In this document: piece by piece, positions 35,637-44,553 of the stretch
Layout: every line of letters starts with the position of its first letter
Numbering within the stretch: the stretch's first letter is position 1
Source: Prochlorococcus marinus str. MIT 9211
Lineage (GTDB): Bacteria; Cyanobacteriota; Cyanobacteriia; PCC-6307; Cyanobiaceae
DNA: 64,000 nt
Assembly (NCBI RefSeq): GCF_000018585.1
Contig: NC_009976.1
Span: 1,419,941-1,483,940 of the forward strand
Direction: 5' to 3'
Notes under the pieces: generated by a model
Seen by the model: the letters and a program-made list of their open reading frames with translations, nothing else
What the model was told of the DNA's origin: nothing
Databases searched by the model: none
Program-made: the position numbers and the translations under genes

Positions 35637-38285
35637 ATGAATCACCTTAATCAAAATCAGTTTGATCAATTGGTGGATGTTGGTGTGCACAAGCCCGCAC
35701 AATATATGGGGCATGAACTAGGGGTAAAGCAGCGAATTTGGGAAACCAATCAAGTTCATTGGGTACTGACATACCCTGAGCTTTATGAAGTTGGCGCAAG
35801 TAATCTTGGACACATTATTCTCTATTCAATACTGAACTGTGTTCCTAATCAACTTTGTGATAGAGCCTATTTACCTGAGAAAGATTTAGCCAAGCGACTT
35901 CGAGAAAAGAATTTGCCATTATTTGCTGTCGAATCCCGTCTTCCATTAAAAGCATTTGATCTCCTTGGCTTCAGCCTTAGTTACGAACTTGGTGCAACAA
36001 ATATTCTAGAGATGTTGGATCTAGCAGGAATTCCTCTCTACTCAAAGGATCGGCATGACTTTGAATTAAATGACCTAAGGTCTCCTCCATTAATCTTTGC
36101 TGGTGGGCCAACAGCTACAAGTAACCCAGAGCCTTATGCTGACTTTTTTGATTTTTTTGCACTTGGTGATGGAGAAGAGCTTCTACCAGAAATTGGACTA
36201 GTTTTTTCAGAATGCAAGCAATCAAACCTTAAGCGCTCTCAAGCACTTCAGACACTTGCGGAAGTACCTGGTGTTTACGTTCCTTCGCTATATCAAGTTG
36301 AAGAAAATTCTGGGTCAATTCAACCATTGCATCCATTAACGCCTTCAACAATCACAAGACGTGTCTCCACACCTATCCCGCACTATGGAACTGGATTAGT
36401 CCCAAACATAGAAACAGTGCACGACCGTCTCACAATTGAAATAAGAAGAGGTTGTACACGCGGATGCCGTTTTTGTCAGCCAGGCATGCTTACTAGACCT
36501 GCAAGAGATGTTGACCCCGAAGAAGTTATAAATGCTGTAGAAAAAGGAATGAAGGAAACTGGATATAGTGACTTTTCACTTTTATCGCTTAGTTGTAGTG
36601 ACTATCTATCCCTACCCGCCGTTGGGGTTGAGCTAAGGAACCGTCTTGCTGATCAAAATATCACTTTACAACTGCCTAGCCAAAGAGTAGATAGATTTGA
36701 TGAAAACATTGCCCATATAATTGGAGGAAGCCGAAAAGCAGGTCTAACTTTTGCACCAGAAGCAGGGACCCAAAGACTAAGGGACATCGTCAACAAAGGA
36801 CTTACAGACACCGATTTGCTTAATGGAATTCGTAAAGCAATGGAGACAGGTTATAGAAAAATCAAGCTTTATTTCATGATTGGATTACCTGGAGAAACAG
36901 ATAATGACGTAATTGGTATCGCAAAAACATGCCAATGGCTACAGGAAAGTTGCAATGACATAGGACATCTCAAGTTAAACCTAACAATTAGTAATTTCAC
37001 ACCAAAGCCACACACCCCTTTTCAATGGCACAGTGTCTCAAAATCTGAATTTATTAGAAGGCAAAAACTACTGAAAGAACAACTAATTACATTAAGAGGT
37101 CTAAAAGTAAACTTCACTGATGTAAGGATTTCTTCCATTGAAGATTTTCTGGGCAGAGGGGATAGAAAGTTAGCTCCAGTCATTGAGGCTGCTTGGAAAG
37201 CTGGAGCTGGAATGGACGCATGGTTTGAATCACAAGATCGAGCATATGAAGCATGGTCTCTTGCAATTAAAAAAGAAGGATTGGATCAAAAACTAAGAAA
37301 ACTTGAATTGGGAAACTGGGGCGAAGCACAAGCTTGCACCAAAGAAGATTTAATCAGATTTTGCTCCCAATCACTTCCATGGGATCACATAGACACAGGG
37401 ATAGATAAAAGCTGGCTAATCAAAGACTTGCAATTAGCGCTTCAAGCAATTGTGGTAGATGATTGCTCTTTTAATGCATGCAGTAGTTGTGGGGTATGTG
37501 GCTCAGAATTAGGACACAATGAAATCGCAAAACCTCCCGCAATACCCACTCTCAAAATTCCTCAAGAACCTCCAGTTCAGAAAATCTGTCGAGTCAGATT
37601 ATGCTTTTCTAAAACAAAGCCAATGCATCTTATAAGTCATTTAGATCTTGTAAGGTTAATAGAAAGAGCACTAAGAAGAAGCCAGCTGCCAATAAGCTAT
37701 TCAGGTGGATTCCATCCTCTTCCCCGCATGCAAGTCGCTCTTGCACTGCCATTAGGTGTAGAAGCTTTAGGAGAGTGGATGGATATTGATTTTTGCAAGG
37801 AAGTTAACCCTACAAATATAAAAACAAAGCTGCAGGAAAATTTACCTGAAGGAATCAACTTATCAAGTTCTGAGTTGGTTCCTGTTAGCAAAAAAAGTCT
37901 TTCTCAAGAGCTCAAAGAAGCAATTTGGAGTTTCAATTTGAAATTGGCCTCTGAAGAGACTGCCTCACTCTATGAAATAAATAAAGCTGTTCAAAGCATT
38001 ATTAAATCAACAACACTTATGTGGCGTGACCTGGACAAAAAAGGTCGAAAACGAGAAAGAGATTTTAGAGGAGAGCTAAAGTCTCTTAAACTAAAAACAA
38101 GTGTCAATGAAAGTAATGAATTAACTTTAATCAAGCATGTAGAAGTTCAGTTTCATTCTTACATAACACCATTAGGGAAAAGCATTAAGCCAGAGTTTAT
38201 AAAATACTGGCTTGCTAAATACTTAGGGAAGTCTATTGAGATAACAGACCTTAAAAGAAATCAACTTATCTTGAAAAGATGCTAA
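35637..38285 (+). CDS. Two-part B12-binding-like/radical SAM protein fused to a DUF2344 domain
   Basis: An 882-residue protein of the TIGR03960-plus-TIGR03936 architecture. Residues 1-220 form the B12-binding-like region (YPELYEVGASNLGHIILYSIL). The radical SAM core carries RRGCTRGCRFCQPG near residue 280 and the FAPEAGTQRLRD region. A cysteine-rich link CSFNACSSCGVCG follows near residue 615-625, then the C-terminal DUF2344 domain (LCFSKTKPMHLISHLDLVRL and SGGFHPLPRMQVALALPLG). Function is not established; its position next to rne suggests RNA modification or processing. Start ATG at 35637. Confidence 0.9.
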   Translation: MNHLNQNQFDQLVDVGVHKPAQYMGHELGVKQRIWETNQVHWVLTYPELYEVGASNLGHIILYSILNCVPNQLCDRAYLPEKDLAKRLREKNLPLFAVESRLPLKAFDLLGFSLSYELGATNILEMLDLAGIPLYSKDRHDFELNDLRSPPLIFAGGPTATSNPEPYADFFDFFALGDGEELLPEIGLVFSECKQSNLKRSQALQTLAEVPGVYVPSLYQVEENSGSIQPLHPLTPSTITRRVSTPIPHYGTGLVPNIETVHDRLTIEIRRGCTRGCRFCQPGMLTRPARDVDPEEVINAVEKGMKETGYSDFSLLSLSCSDYLSLPAVGVELRNRLADQNITLQLPSQRVDRFDENIAHIIGGSRKAGLTFAPEAGTQRLRDIVNKGLTDTDLLNGIRKAMETGYRKIKLYFMIGLPGETDNDVIGIAKTCQWLQESCNDIGHLKLNLTISNFTPKPHTPFQWHSVSKSEFIRRQKLLKEQLITLRGLKVNFTDVRISSIEDFLGRGDRKLAPVIEAAWKAGAGMDAWFESQDRAYEAWSLAIKKEGLDQKLRKLELGNWGEAQACTKEDLIRFCSQSLPWDHIDTGIDKSWLIKDLQLALQAIVVDDCSFNACSSCGVCGSELGHNEIAKPPAIPTLKIPQEPPVQKICRVRLCFSKTKPMHLISHLDLVRLIERALRRSQLPISYSGGFHPLPRMQVALALPLGVEALGEWMDIDFCKEVNPTNIKTKLQENLPEGINLSSSELVPVSKKSLSQELKEAIWSFNLKLASEETASLYEINKAVQSIIKSTTLMWRDLDKKGRKRERDFRGELKSLKLKTSVNESNELTLIKHVEVQFHSYITPLGKSIKPEFIKYWLAKYLGKSIEITDLKRNQLILKRC

Positions 38286-38533
38286 AGTTATAGAAGGGTT
38301 AGCAAAAGGCTCCTCCTGAGCTTACTAAGCCTTAGTTTTTAGGAAGAAAGTCTTAATCTCTCCTTGTATGATTCGGCAAGTTTTAAGCCGAGTTTTGAGC
38401 CACCATCTCATTTAAGAGCTTGTTCTACCTTCCCAAGATCTTTGGTCACTAATTTTCAACTAACTCATTCATTGCAGCAATACTGCAAATTTTGAAACAG
38501 GCTAGCTAATCAGAGCCACTACTTTTTCTTTAT
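38286..38533 (+). promoter_or_regulatory. rne 5' leader region
   Basis: This 248-nt gap before rne holds no credible gene. It contains a short hairpin TCGGC/GCCGA around 38380-38400 and ends with a U-rich run just before the ATG (ACTTTTTCTTTAT). RNase E autoregulation through its 5' leader is described in bacteria, and this arrangement is compatible, but the sites are not demonstrated. Confidence 0.3.
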
Positions 38534-40408
38534 ATGCCGCAGAAAGTTGTCATCGCTGAGCAAGTGCGTATAGCGGCCTTGCTTACCGATGAGCGAGTGG
38601 ACGAGTTAATCGTCGCCCAAGGTCACTACCAAATCGGAGACATCTATTTAGGGACAATAGAGAATGTCCTTCCAGGAATAGATGCAGCCTTTGTAAATAT
38701 AGGAGCAAGTGAAAAAAATGGATTTATTCATGTCACTGATCTTGGTCCATTAAGACTCAAGAAACACGCTGCCGGAATCAATGAGCTACTTGAGCCTCGA
38801 CAAAAGGTCTTGGTTCAGGTCATGAAAGAACCAACTGGCTCTAAAGGCCCAAGACTAACCGGTAATCTTGCCTTACCAGGAAGATATCTGATACTTCAAC
38901 CAAACGGACAAGGGGTAAATATTTCACGTAAAATCAACTCAGAAAATGAACGTAATCGATTAAGAGCTCTCGGTGTATTAATCAAACCACCTGGAACAGG
39001 TCTCTTAATACGTTCAGAGGCAAAAGGAATTAATGAAGAGCTCTTAATAACTGATCTTGAAGCTCTTCTAAAGCAATGGGAATCAATTCAACAAGCCTCA
39101 GAGCAGTCAAGCCCTCCAGTACTTTTAAATAGAGAAGAAGATTTTATCAATAGAATCCTTAGAGATCATGTTAGCCCCGAGCTAACAAGTGTAATCGTTG
39201 AAACTCCTGGAGGTGTTGAAAGGGCTAAGGGATTTCTAGGAGTAGATTCAAATATCATTGTCGAGTCTCATGATCAACCAACGAATTTACTTGATCATTA
39301 CAAGATAAATAAAACTATATTTGAGTCTTTAAAGCCAAGAGTAGAGCTTCCGTCAGGTGGCTATATCATCATCGAACCTACAGAAGCTTTGACGGTAATC
39401 GATGTAAATTCAGGGTCTTTTACACGTTCATCTAATTCTCGAGAAACAGTTCTTTGGACAAATTGTGAAGCAGCAATAGAAATAGCAAGACAATTAAAAC
39501 TCCGCAATATTGGTGGTGTAATTATTATTGACTTCATTGACATGGAGTCACGCAGGGATCAACTGCAATTACTCGAGTACTTTACTTCTGCAATCAAGAA
39601 TGACTCTTCAAGACCTCAAATAGCTCAATTAACTGAGCTTGGTTTAGTTGAACTCACTAGGAAAAGACAAGGTCAGAATATCTATGAGTTATTTAGTAAA
39701 ACCTGCACTACTTGCAATGGGCTCGGGCATACTGCAGAGATCCCAGGCAAAGAAGAGATACAAACATCGGCAACTATAGGTGGGTTGATACAAACAGAAG
39801 ATTCTTCGAAAAAAATACTGCCATCGAAAGAAGTTATTAGCAAAGCAAAAAATCCCGATCTTGCTCAGGAAAGTGAATCATCAACATTGGCAATTAATTC
39901 TGAAGCAAACAATCAAGAAAGCGAATCTGAATCGACAAACCCTAGGCAAGAACCTGAACTAATTGCTGTAAATATGAGCCCTGATGAAGAATATGTTTTT
40001 AGCTCTTTAGGCCTTAATCCAATTCTTTTACTAGAGACGCAGCCTACAAATGAGAATTTATCAGTTCATGTAGTTAGACCTGGCGAAGACGCAAAGAATA
40101 TCCTGGAAGAGGCCAAACAACAACTTTCACAGAATACGAATAAGCGCAGAAGAAAAACAAAAAACGGTGCAAGTCGCAGTACTAAAACAACTCTAGAAAA
40201 CTCTTTATTAGTCAACAATCAAGAAGTTATAACAGCTTCAGAAGACGAAGTCCTCATAGATATTGCCAAAGAAGATACACCGAATAATATGCCCGAAAAC
40301 ATTGGTTCTGTTGAAGAATTAGAACGTGTAGACGACGAAAAAATATCTCCAGAAGGTGAGTTAGATGACTCGAGAAGACGCAGACGAAGATCCTCTGCTT
40401 CAAATTAA
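38534..40408 (+). CDS. rne: Ribonuclease E/G-type endoribonuclease
   Basis: A 624-residue RNase E. The S1 domain is near residues 36-120 (GDIYLGTIENVLPGIDAAFVNIG), followed by the catalytic DNase I-like domain (VIDVNSGSFTRSSN, then IIIDFIDMESRRD with the metal aspartates) and the zinc-link TCTTCNGLGH. The C-terminal third is disordered and ends with RRRRRRSSASN. The RRRRRRSSA nonapeptide (about 614-622) is the cyanobacterial motif known to recruit polynucleotide phosphorylase. rnhB follows by 2 nt. Confidence 0.95.
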   Translation: MPQKVVIAEQVRIAALLTDERVDELIVAQGHYQIGDIYLGTIENVLPGIDAAFVNIGASEKNGFIHVTDLGPLRLKKHAAGINELLEPRQKVLVQVMKEPTGSKGPRLTGNLALPGRYLILQPNGQGVNISRKINSENERNRLRALGVLIKPPGTGLLIRSEAKGINEELLITDLEALLKQWESIQQASEQSSPPVLLNREEDFINRILRDHVSPELTSVIVETPGGVERAKGFLGVDSNIIVESHDQPTNLLDHYKINKTIFESLKPRVELPSGGYIIIEPTEALTVIDVNSGSFTRSSNSRETVLWTNCEAAIEIARQLKLRNIGGVIIIDFIDMESRRDQLQLLEYFTSAIKNDSSRPQIAQLTELGLVELTRKRQGQNIYELFSKTCTTCNGLGHTAEIPGKEEIQTSATIGGLIQTEDSSKKILPSKEVISKAKNPDLAQESESSTLAINSEANNQESESESTNPRQEPELIAVNMSPDEEYVFSSLGLNPILLLETQPTNENLSVHVVRPGEDAKNILEEAKQQLSQNTNKRRRKTKNGASRSTKTTLENSLLVNNQEVITASEDEVLIDIAKEDTPNNMPENIGSVEELERVDDEKISPEGELDDSRRRRRRSSASN

Positions 40409-40410
40409 TT

Positions 40411-41001
40411 GTGGAAGAGGGAATAAAAATTGCAGGCTTAGATGAAGTTGGCAAAGGTTGCTTATTTGGCCCAGTCTTTGCTGCAGCAGTAATGTTAAAT
40501 AATTCCTCTGAGAACCAACTACTCGACGCAGGCTTGAAAGACAGCAAACTCTTAACTAAAGCTAAAAGAGCACAATTATTTCCTGAAATTCTAAAACTTG
40601 CTGACAACTGGGGTATAGGTCAAGCCTCCGCAAAAGAAATCGATTCTCAGGGCATAAGAAAAGCTACAGAGAAAGCGATGCTAAGAGCTATTCATAAATT
40701 AACAATCCACCCAAGTCTGCTATTAATCGATGGCTCACTTCCTCTTCGTTTATGGAAAGGCAATCAAGAAAATCTCATAAGAGGAGAGAGCAAGTCCCCA
40801 GCAATCGCGGCCGCCAGTGTGATAGCCAAAGAATCACGCGATCAAGTAATTAAGCGCTTGGCCAAACAATTCCCTGGATATGGACTAGAAACAAATGTTG
40901 GATATGGAACAAGTAATCACAGAAAAGCATTGATCAAATCAGGACCTACTCAACTACATAGAAAATCTTTTTTATCCAAAATTATCTTTGAAGACTCTTA
41001 G
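40411..41001 (+). CDS. rnhB: Ribonuclease HII
   Basis: RnhB removes ribonucleotides and RNA from RNA-DNA hybrids. The 196-residue protein has the active-site motif GLDEVGKGCLFGPV with D-E near residues 9-11, the DSKLLTKAKRAQLF segment, and the ESKSPAIAAASVIAK metal-binding region. The GTG start at 40411 lies 2 nt after the rne stop, consistent with a coupled pair. Confidence 0.95.
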   Translation: MEEGIKIAGLDEVGKGCLFGPVFAAAVMLNNSSENQLLDAGLKDSKLLTKAKRAQLFPEILKLADNWGIGQASAKEIDSQGIRKATEKAMLRAIHKLTIHPSLLLIDGSLPLRLWKGNQENLIRGESKSPAIAAASVIAKESRDQVIKRLAKQFPGYGLETNVGYGTSNHRKALIKSGPTQLHRKSFLSKIIFEDS

Positions 41002-41019
41002 GGCTTCCTGTTTCAAGAC

Positions 41020-41553
41020 TTAATTCTCTTTGCACCATCTACCAAAATCCTGGATCAACTGTTGACCTACGCGAGCTTTTATCCCTAATAAAATTCCATT
41101 TAAAATTGATTGGCCTGTAGATTCAAGGATATTAGATGGAACAAATTTCAATAAAGGAGGTTGACTAACGGTCACCCCTAAATGCGCATCTCCTTTCAAC
41201 CCTTGTTCAGTAGCTCTTAAAGTCGCATCAAGTTTTAATTCAAAATCATCTACCAATCCCAATCCATCCAAAGTGCTATCAGTTGCCTTCATTTGCAAAG
41301 CATTTTCAATATTGACAACAGCAATTGATACTACTGGGTTAACTTCTAGCTGAAAAACCTTAAAGCTTGTAACTGTATAGCGAAAATTTCCATCGCCCAA
41401 AGCAATAAGTTTTTTTGAATCAAGCATTGCTCCTACAACTCTTTCCTGCTGTAAGAGATAATCAGAAAGTCGCTCTGAATGGCTTTTGACTGACAAATCA
41501 AGTTTTTGTCGGGCATCGAAGGCCAGAGGCATAATTGGCAACTGACGCGACAT
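41020..41553 (-). CDS. DUF1997-type conserved protein
   Basis: A 177-residue protein from the ATG at 41553, resembling the DUF1997 group seen in cyanobacteria and plants (LDLSVKSHSERLSDYLLQQERVV, then RYTVTSFKVFQLEVNPVVSI). The pattern suggests a START-like or lipid-binding beta fold, but no function is known. The frame extends to TTG at 41592, which would overlap pheA; the ATG is preferred. It converges with rnhB with an 18-nt gap and diverges from pheA. Confidence 0.72.
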   Translation of the reverse strand: MSRQLPIMPLAFDARQKLDLSVKSHSERLSDYLLQQERVVGAMLDSKKLIALGDGNFRYTVTSFKVFQLEVNPVVSIAVVNIENALQMKATDSTLDGLGLVDDFELKLDATLRATEQGLKGDAHLGVTVSQPPLLKFVPSNILESTGQSILNGILLGIKARVGQQLIQDFGRWCKEN

Positions 41554-41585
41554 GATCCTATCGACACTCGCACTCTTTTTAAACA

Positions 41586-42431
41586 ATGCCAACTAAAGTG
41601 GCCTATTTAGGACCGAGAGGGACCTATGCAGAAAAGGCAGCTTATGCATTAGTAAAGCTTGACAAGCTTTCCGAGGCAACGCTTTTACCTTGTTCAGGGA
41701 TTAGATCAGTCATTGAAAATGTTGCAACAAAACATTGTGAAGCAGCAGTAGTTCCTATTGAAAATTCTGTCGAAGGTGGAGTCACGGAAACTCTTGATGC
41801 TTTATGGGGGCATCCAAATTTATTTATTAAAAGTGCCGTAGTAATACCAATTCGTCACGCTCTTATTGGGAGTGGCTCTTTAGAAGAAATATCTGAAGTG
41901 CTTTCTCATCCGCAGGCACTTGCTCAATGCAGTGGCTGGCTTAATCAAAATCTACCTAACTGCTTGCAATTACCAACCAGCTCAACATCCGAAGCAGTAA
42001 GGATGGTTCAAGGCAGTAAGTTCCGTGCCGCTATAGGATCTACCAAGGCCGCCTTAGAAATAAATGGTCTTAGCAAGTTAGCCTACCCAATCAATGACGT
42101 CCAAGGTAATTGCACACGTTTTGTGTTACTGCAAAACAATGAAAGTAATCAAGAAGGTGACATCGCCAGCTTTGCATTTTCGCTACATTCAAATAAACCG
42201 GGTTCATTATTAAAAGCATTAAATTGCATCGCCAGTCTAGGCTTGAACATGAGTCGAATAGAGTCCCGACCATCGAAAAGAGAGTTGGGAGAATATATAT
42301 TCTTTATTGATATTGACCTAAAAGATAAGTTAATAGATACAAATAAGAAGCTTAAAAGATTACTTGAACCTCTTTGTGAAAATATAGTTTATTTTGGTTC
42401 ATATAAAAATGAAGAATTTGAAATTGATTAG
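41586..42431 (+). CDS. pheA: Prephenate dehydratase
   Basis: A 281-residue prephenate dehydratase for phenylalanine synthesis. The catalytic domain starts VAYLGPRGTYAEKAAYALV and includes VPIENSVEGGVTETLDAL and NCTRFVLL near residue 175. The C-terminal ACT domain (KPGSLLKALNCIASLGLNMSRIESRPSK) provides feedback inhibition by phenylalanine in the family. It ends 4 nt from the convergent MPBQ methyltransferase gene. Confidence 0.95.
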   Translation: MPTKVAYLGPRGTYAEKAAYALVKLDKLSEATLLPCSGIRSVIENVATKHCEAAVVPIENSVEGGVTETLDALWGHPNLFIKSAVVIPIRHALIGSGSLEEISEVLSHPQALAQCSGWLNQNLPNCLQLPTSSTSEAVRMVQGSKFRAAIGSTKAALEINGLSKLAYPINDVQGNCTRFVLLQNNESNQEGDIASFAFSLHSNKPGSLLKALNCIASLGLNMSRIESRPSKRELGEYIFFIDIDLKDKLIDTNKKLKRLLEPLCENIVYFGSYKNEEFEID

Positions 42432-42435
42432 ATTA

Positions 42436-43365
42436 TCAGCCTCTAGTTCTAAAGACACCAAACTCCATTAGGCCTACAGAAAAAGCCCACCGCATTAATA
42501 ATATAGTAGGAATCTCGCGAAATCCTTTATAGAAGGATTTTGGCCCCAAATCAAAAAAGACTTTTGGTCTTTTAATTCCTTCGATTATTGAATCATTCCA
42601 GGAAGGTATCGTAAATCTTGTCCAATCATCTGTATCTGCAGTACCTGCAGAATATGCACTATTCGATAAATTCTTTTGAAAGGCATTAATAGTAGAAAAT
42701 TCGGGATGGGCCCATTGATTTAAAAGCTGACGAAGCACAAGTTCTTCCAAAAAATCATATTTCTTCTTTTGGATATCTCTTCTATTCCAATCCGCAACAG
42801 CCAAAACACCGCCTGGACGTAATACACGAAGCATCTCATCTGCATAAAGTTGTTTATCAGGTATATGCGGCCCAGCTTCCACACTCCATACACCATCAAA
42901 GCTGCCATTTTCTAGTTGAAGATCCAAAGCATCCATTACTTCGAATCGACAAGTAGAGTCCTCAGGAGTCAATTCTTGGGCTCTCCGAACCTGGAGAGGA
43001 CTAATAGTAATTCCTAAAACATCAAAGTTATAATCTCTTGCCAAGATTCTTGCACTACCTCCTATACCACAACCAATATCAAGAATTCGTGAGCCTTTTG
43101 GCAAATGATCCATACCGCTCCATTTGACTAATTGATGTACAAAATCAACTTTTGCTTGCCTAAAATCAGTTTTTACAGAACTATCTTTGTAATAGCCAAG
43201 ATGAATATGTTCTCCCCACAATCTCTCTAGAAGGCGGTCATTAGTCCAAGAATCATAGGCTAGTGAAACACTTGATTTGCTCTTATAAGCTCGATTAGTC
43301 TTTAACCAAATCCATATGATCAATATTAATAAAATACCAACCAATAAAGAAATTAATGTACCCAT
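42436..43365 (-). CDS. MPBQ/MSBQ methyltransferase-like protein (plastoquinone/tocopherol branch)
   Basis: A 309-residue class I methyltransferase with one N-terminal membrane helix (LISLLVGILLILIIWIW). Residues SLAYDSWTNDRLLERLWGEHIHLGYY, ILDIGCGIGGSARILARDY, and WSVEAGPHIPDKQ, plus the tail REIPTILLMRWAFSVGLMEFG, closely resemble the cyanobacterial enzyme that methylates 2-methyl-6-phytylbenzoquinol and related quinols (Synechocystis sll0418 type, from memory). It would act at the thylakoid or plasma membrane. The ATG at 43365 overlaps the upstream stop by one base (TGATG). Similar tocopherol methyltransferases are the main alternative. Confidence 0.85.
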   Translation of the reverse strand: MGTLISLLVGILLILIIWIWLKTNRAYKSKSSVSLAYDSWTNDRLLERLWGEHIHLGYYKDSSVKTDFRQAKVDFVHQLVKWSGMDHLPKGSRILDIGCGIGGSARILARDYNFDVLGITISPLQVRRAQELTPEDSTCRFEVMDALDLQLENGSFDGVWSVEAGPHIPDKQLYADEMLRVLRPGGVLAVADWNRRDIQKKKYDFLEELVLRQLLNQWAHPEFSTINAFQKNLSNSAYSAGTADTDDWTRFTIPSWNDSIIEGIKRPKVFFDLGPKSFYKGFREIPTILLMRWAFSVGLMEFGVFRTRG

Positions 43366-44027
43366 CAAGTGTTTGCTTGATCTGTATTTTTGAGTGTTTC
43401 CTTTAATGCTGTACGAGCAGCAAGTTGTTTACGGGTATGATCAAGCATTTCATACTCTCTGAGAAGTCTGTTGGTTGTATCTTGCATCTCTAAAAGGTGC
43501 TGTTGTTCATCAGCTACTGGCCCTCCCAAATGAGCTGCTACCCAAAAAGAAAGTTCTCTTGGCATTTCTGGCAGGCCTTCAGGCAAGGTTCTATCTGAGT
43601 CAGTAAGTTTTCCTGTAAGTGAAACAACATCTTTTAAAGCAAGCAAAACCCTATCCGAAAGTTGTTTTAAATCTTCTTGACTTTCTACTTGAGAGTCATC
43701 TATCCAACTAACTAATGCAGTATAAAAAGGGGCTTTCCTTGTCAACTCAAGCACTCGAAAACGTTGCTGACCAAGAGTAATGATGTTGCTGCGGCCATCT
43801 TCAGATGTTTGATGCTTGATTATTTCAGCGCAACATCCAACCTCAGACATTCTTTTAGTATGTGGATCAAAACGAACAACGCCAAAGCGGCTATCAGTTT
43901 CTAACACACTCTTCAGCATCATTCGGTAACGAGACTCGAAAATATGTAGAGGGAGAACCTCCTGAGGAAAGAGAACCACCTCAGGAAGCGGAAATAATGG
44001 CAACTCCCTTACTGCAAGGTCCGACAC
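43365..44027 (-). CDS. Lon substrate-binding-domain protein
   Basis: A 220-residue protein with the N-terminal substrate-binding domain of Lon proteases (LPLFPLPEVVLFPQEVLPLHIFESRYRMM) but no ATPase or protease part. Its free-standing function is unknown; substrate recognition or complex assembly is possible. The GCCAEI segment follows the family pattern. Its stop overlaps the start of the methyltransferase gene. It lies 58 nt downstream of rpsJ on the same strand. Confidence 0.85.
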   Translation of the reverse strand: MSDLAVRELPLFPLPEVVLFPQEVLPLHIFESRYRMMLKSVLETDSRFGVVRFDPHTKRMSEVGCCAEIIKHQTSEDGRSNIITLGQQRFRVLELTRKAPFYTALVSWIDDSQVESQEDLKQLSDRVLLALKDVVSLTGKLTDSDRTLPEGLPEMPRELSFWVAAHLGGPVADEQQHLLEMQDTTNRLLREYEMLDHTRKQLAARTALKETLKNTDQANT

Positions 44028-44085
44028 GAAATCTCCCTACTTGAATAATCCTAATAAAATCTTGGTGATATTGAGGTTTAAACAG

Positions 44086-44406
44086 TTAGAGCTTAACTTC
44101 AATATCCACACCGCTTGGCAAATCCAATTTCATCAAAGCATCAATTGTCTTTGCAGATGGGTTGTAAATATCAATAATTCTTCTGTGAGTTCTTGTCTCA
44201 AAGTGCTCCCTTGAATCCTTATCAACATGAGGAGACCGGAGGACACAATAAATCTTTCGTTTCGTTGGAAGAGGTATTGGACCGATGGCAGTGGCAGCAG
44301 TATTGTCAGCGGTTTCAATAATTTTATCGCATGAAAGATCTAGCATGCGCCTATCAAAAGCCTTAAGGCGAATTCTTATCTTCTGCTGTGCAATAGCCGT
44401 TGACAT
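44086..44406 (-). CDS. rpsJ: 30S ribosomal protein S10
   Basis: A 106-residue S10 with [40 protein letters not shown]-type pattern ([20 protein letters not shown]), then [26 protein letters not shown]10 also partners NusB in antitermination. It is separated from tuf by 147 nt. Confidence 0.96.
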   Translation of the reverse strand: MSTAIAQQKIRIRLKAFDRRMLDLSCDKIIETADNTAATAIGPIPLPTKRKIYCVLRSPHVDKDSREHFETRTHRRIIDIYNPSAKTIDALMKLDLPSGVDIEVKL

Positions 44407-44424
44407 AAGGTAATCCTGATGATT

Positions 44425-44440
44425 TCCCCTAAAAAGGGGA
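44425..44440 (-). repeat. Short hairpin upstream of rpsJ
   Basis: TCCCC (44425-44429) and GGGGA (44436-44440) form a 5-bp hairpin 18 nt before the rpsJ ATG, near its ribosome-binding site. A regulatory role is only a possibility; no poly-U follows that would make it a terminator. Confidence 0.3.
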
Positions 44441-44553
44441 TTAGGAATTGATTTTCATGGTTCAAGCTGAGCTTTAGTAAAACAAAAGTTTTCAAAGCCC
44501 AAGTTCTAAATCTAAATGATCATTAGGCAAAACACCTAACAATCTTCAAAAGA

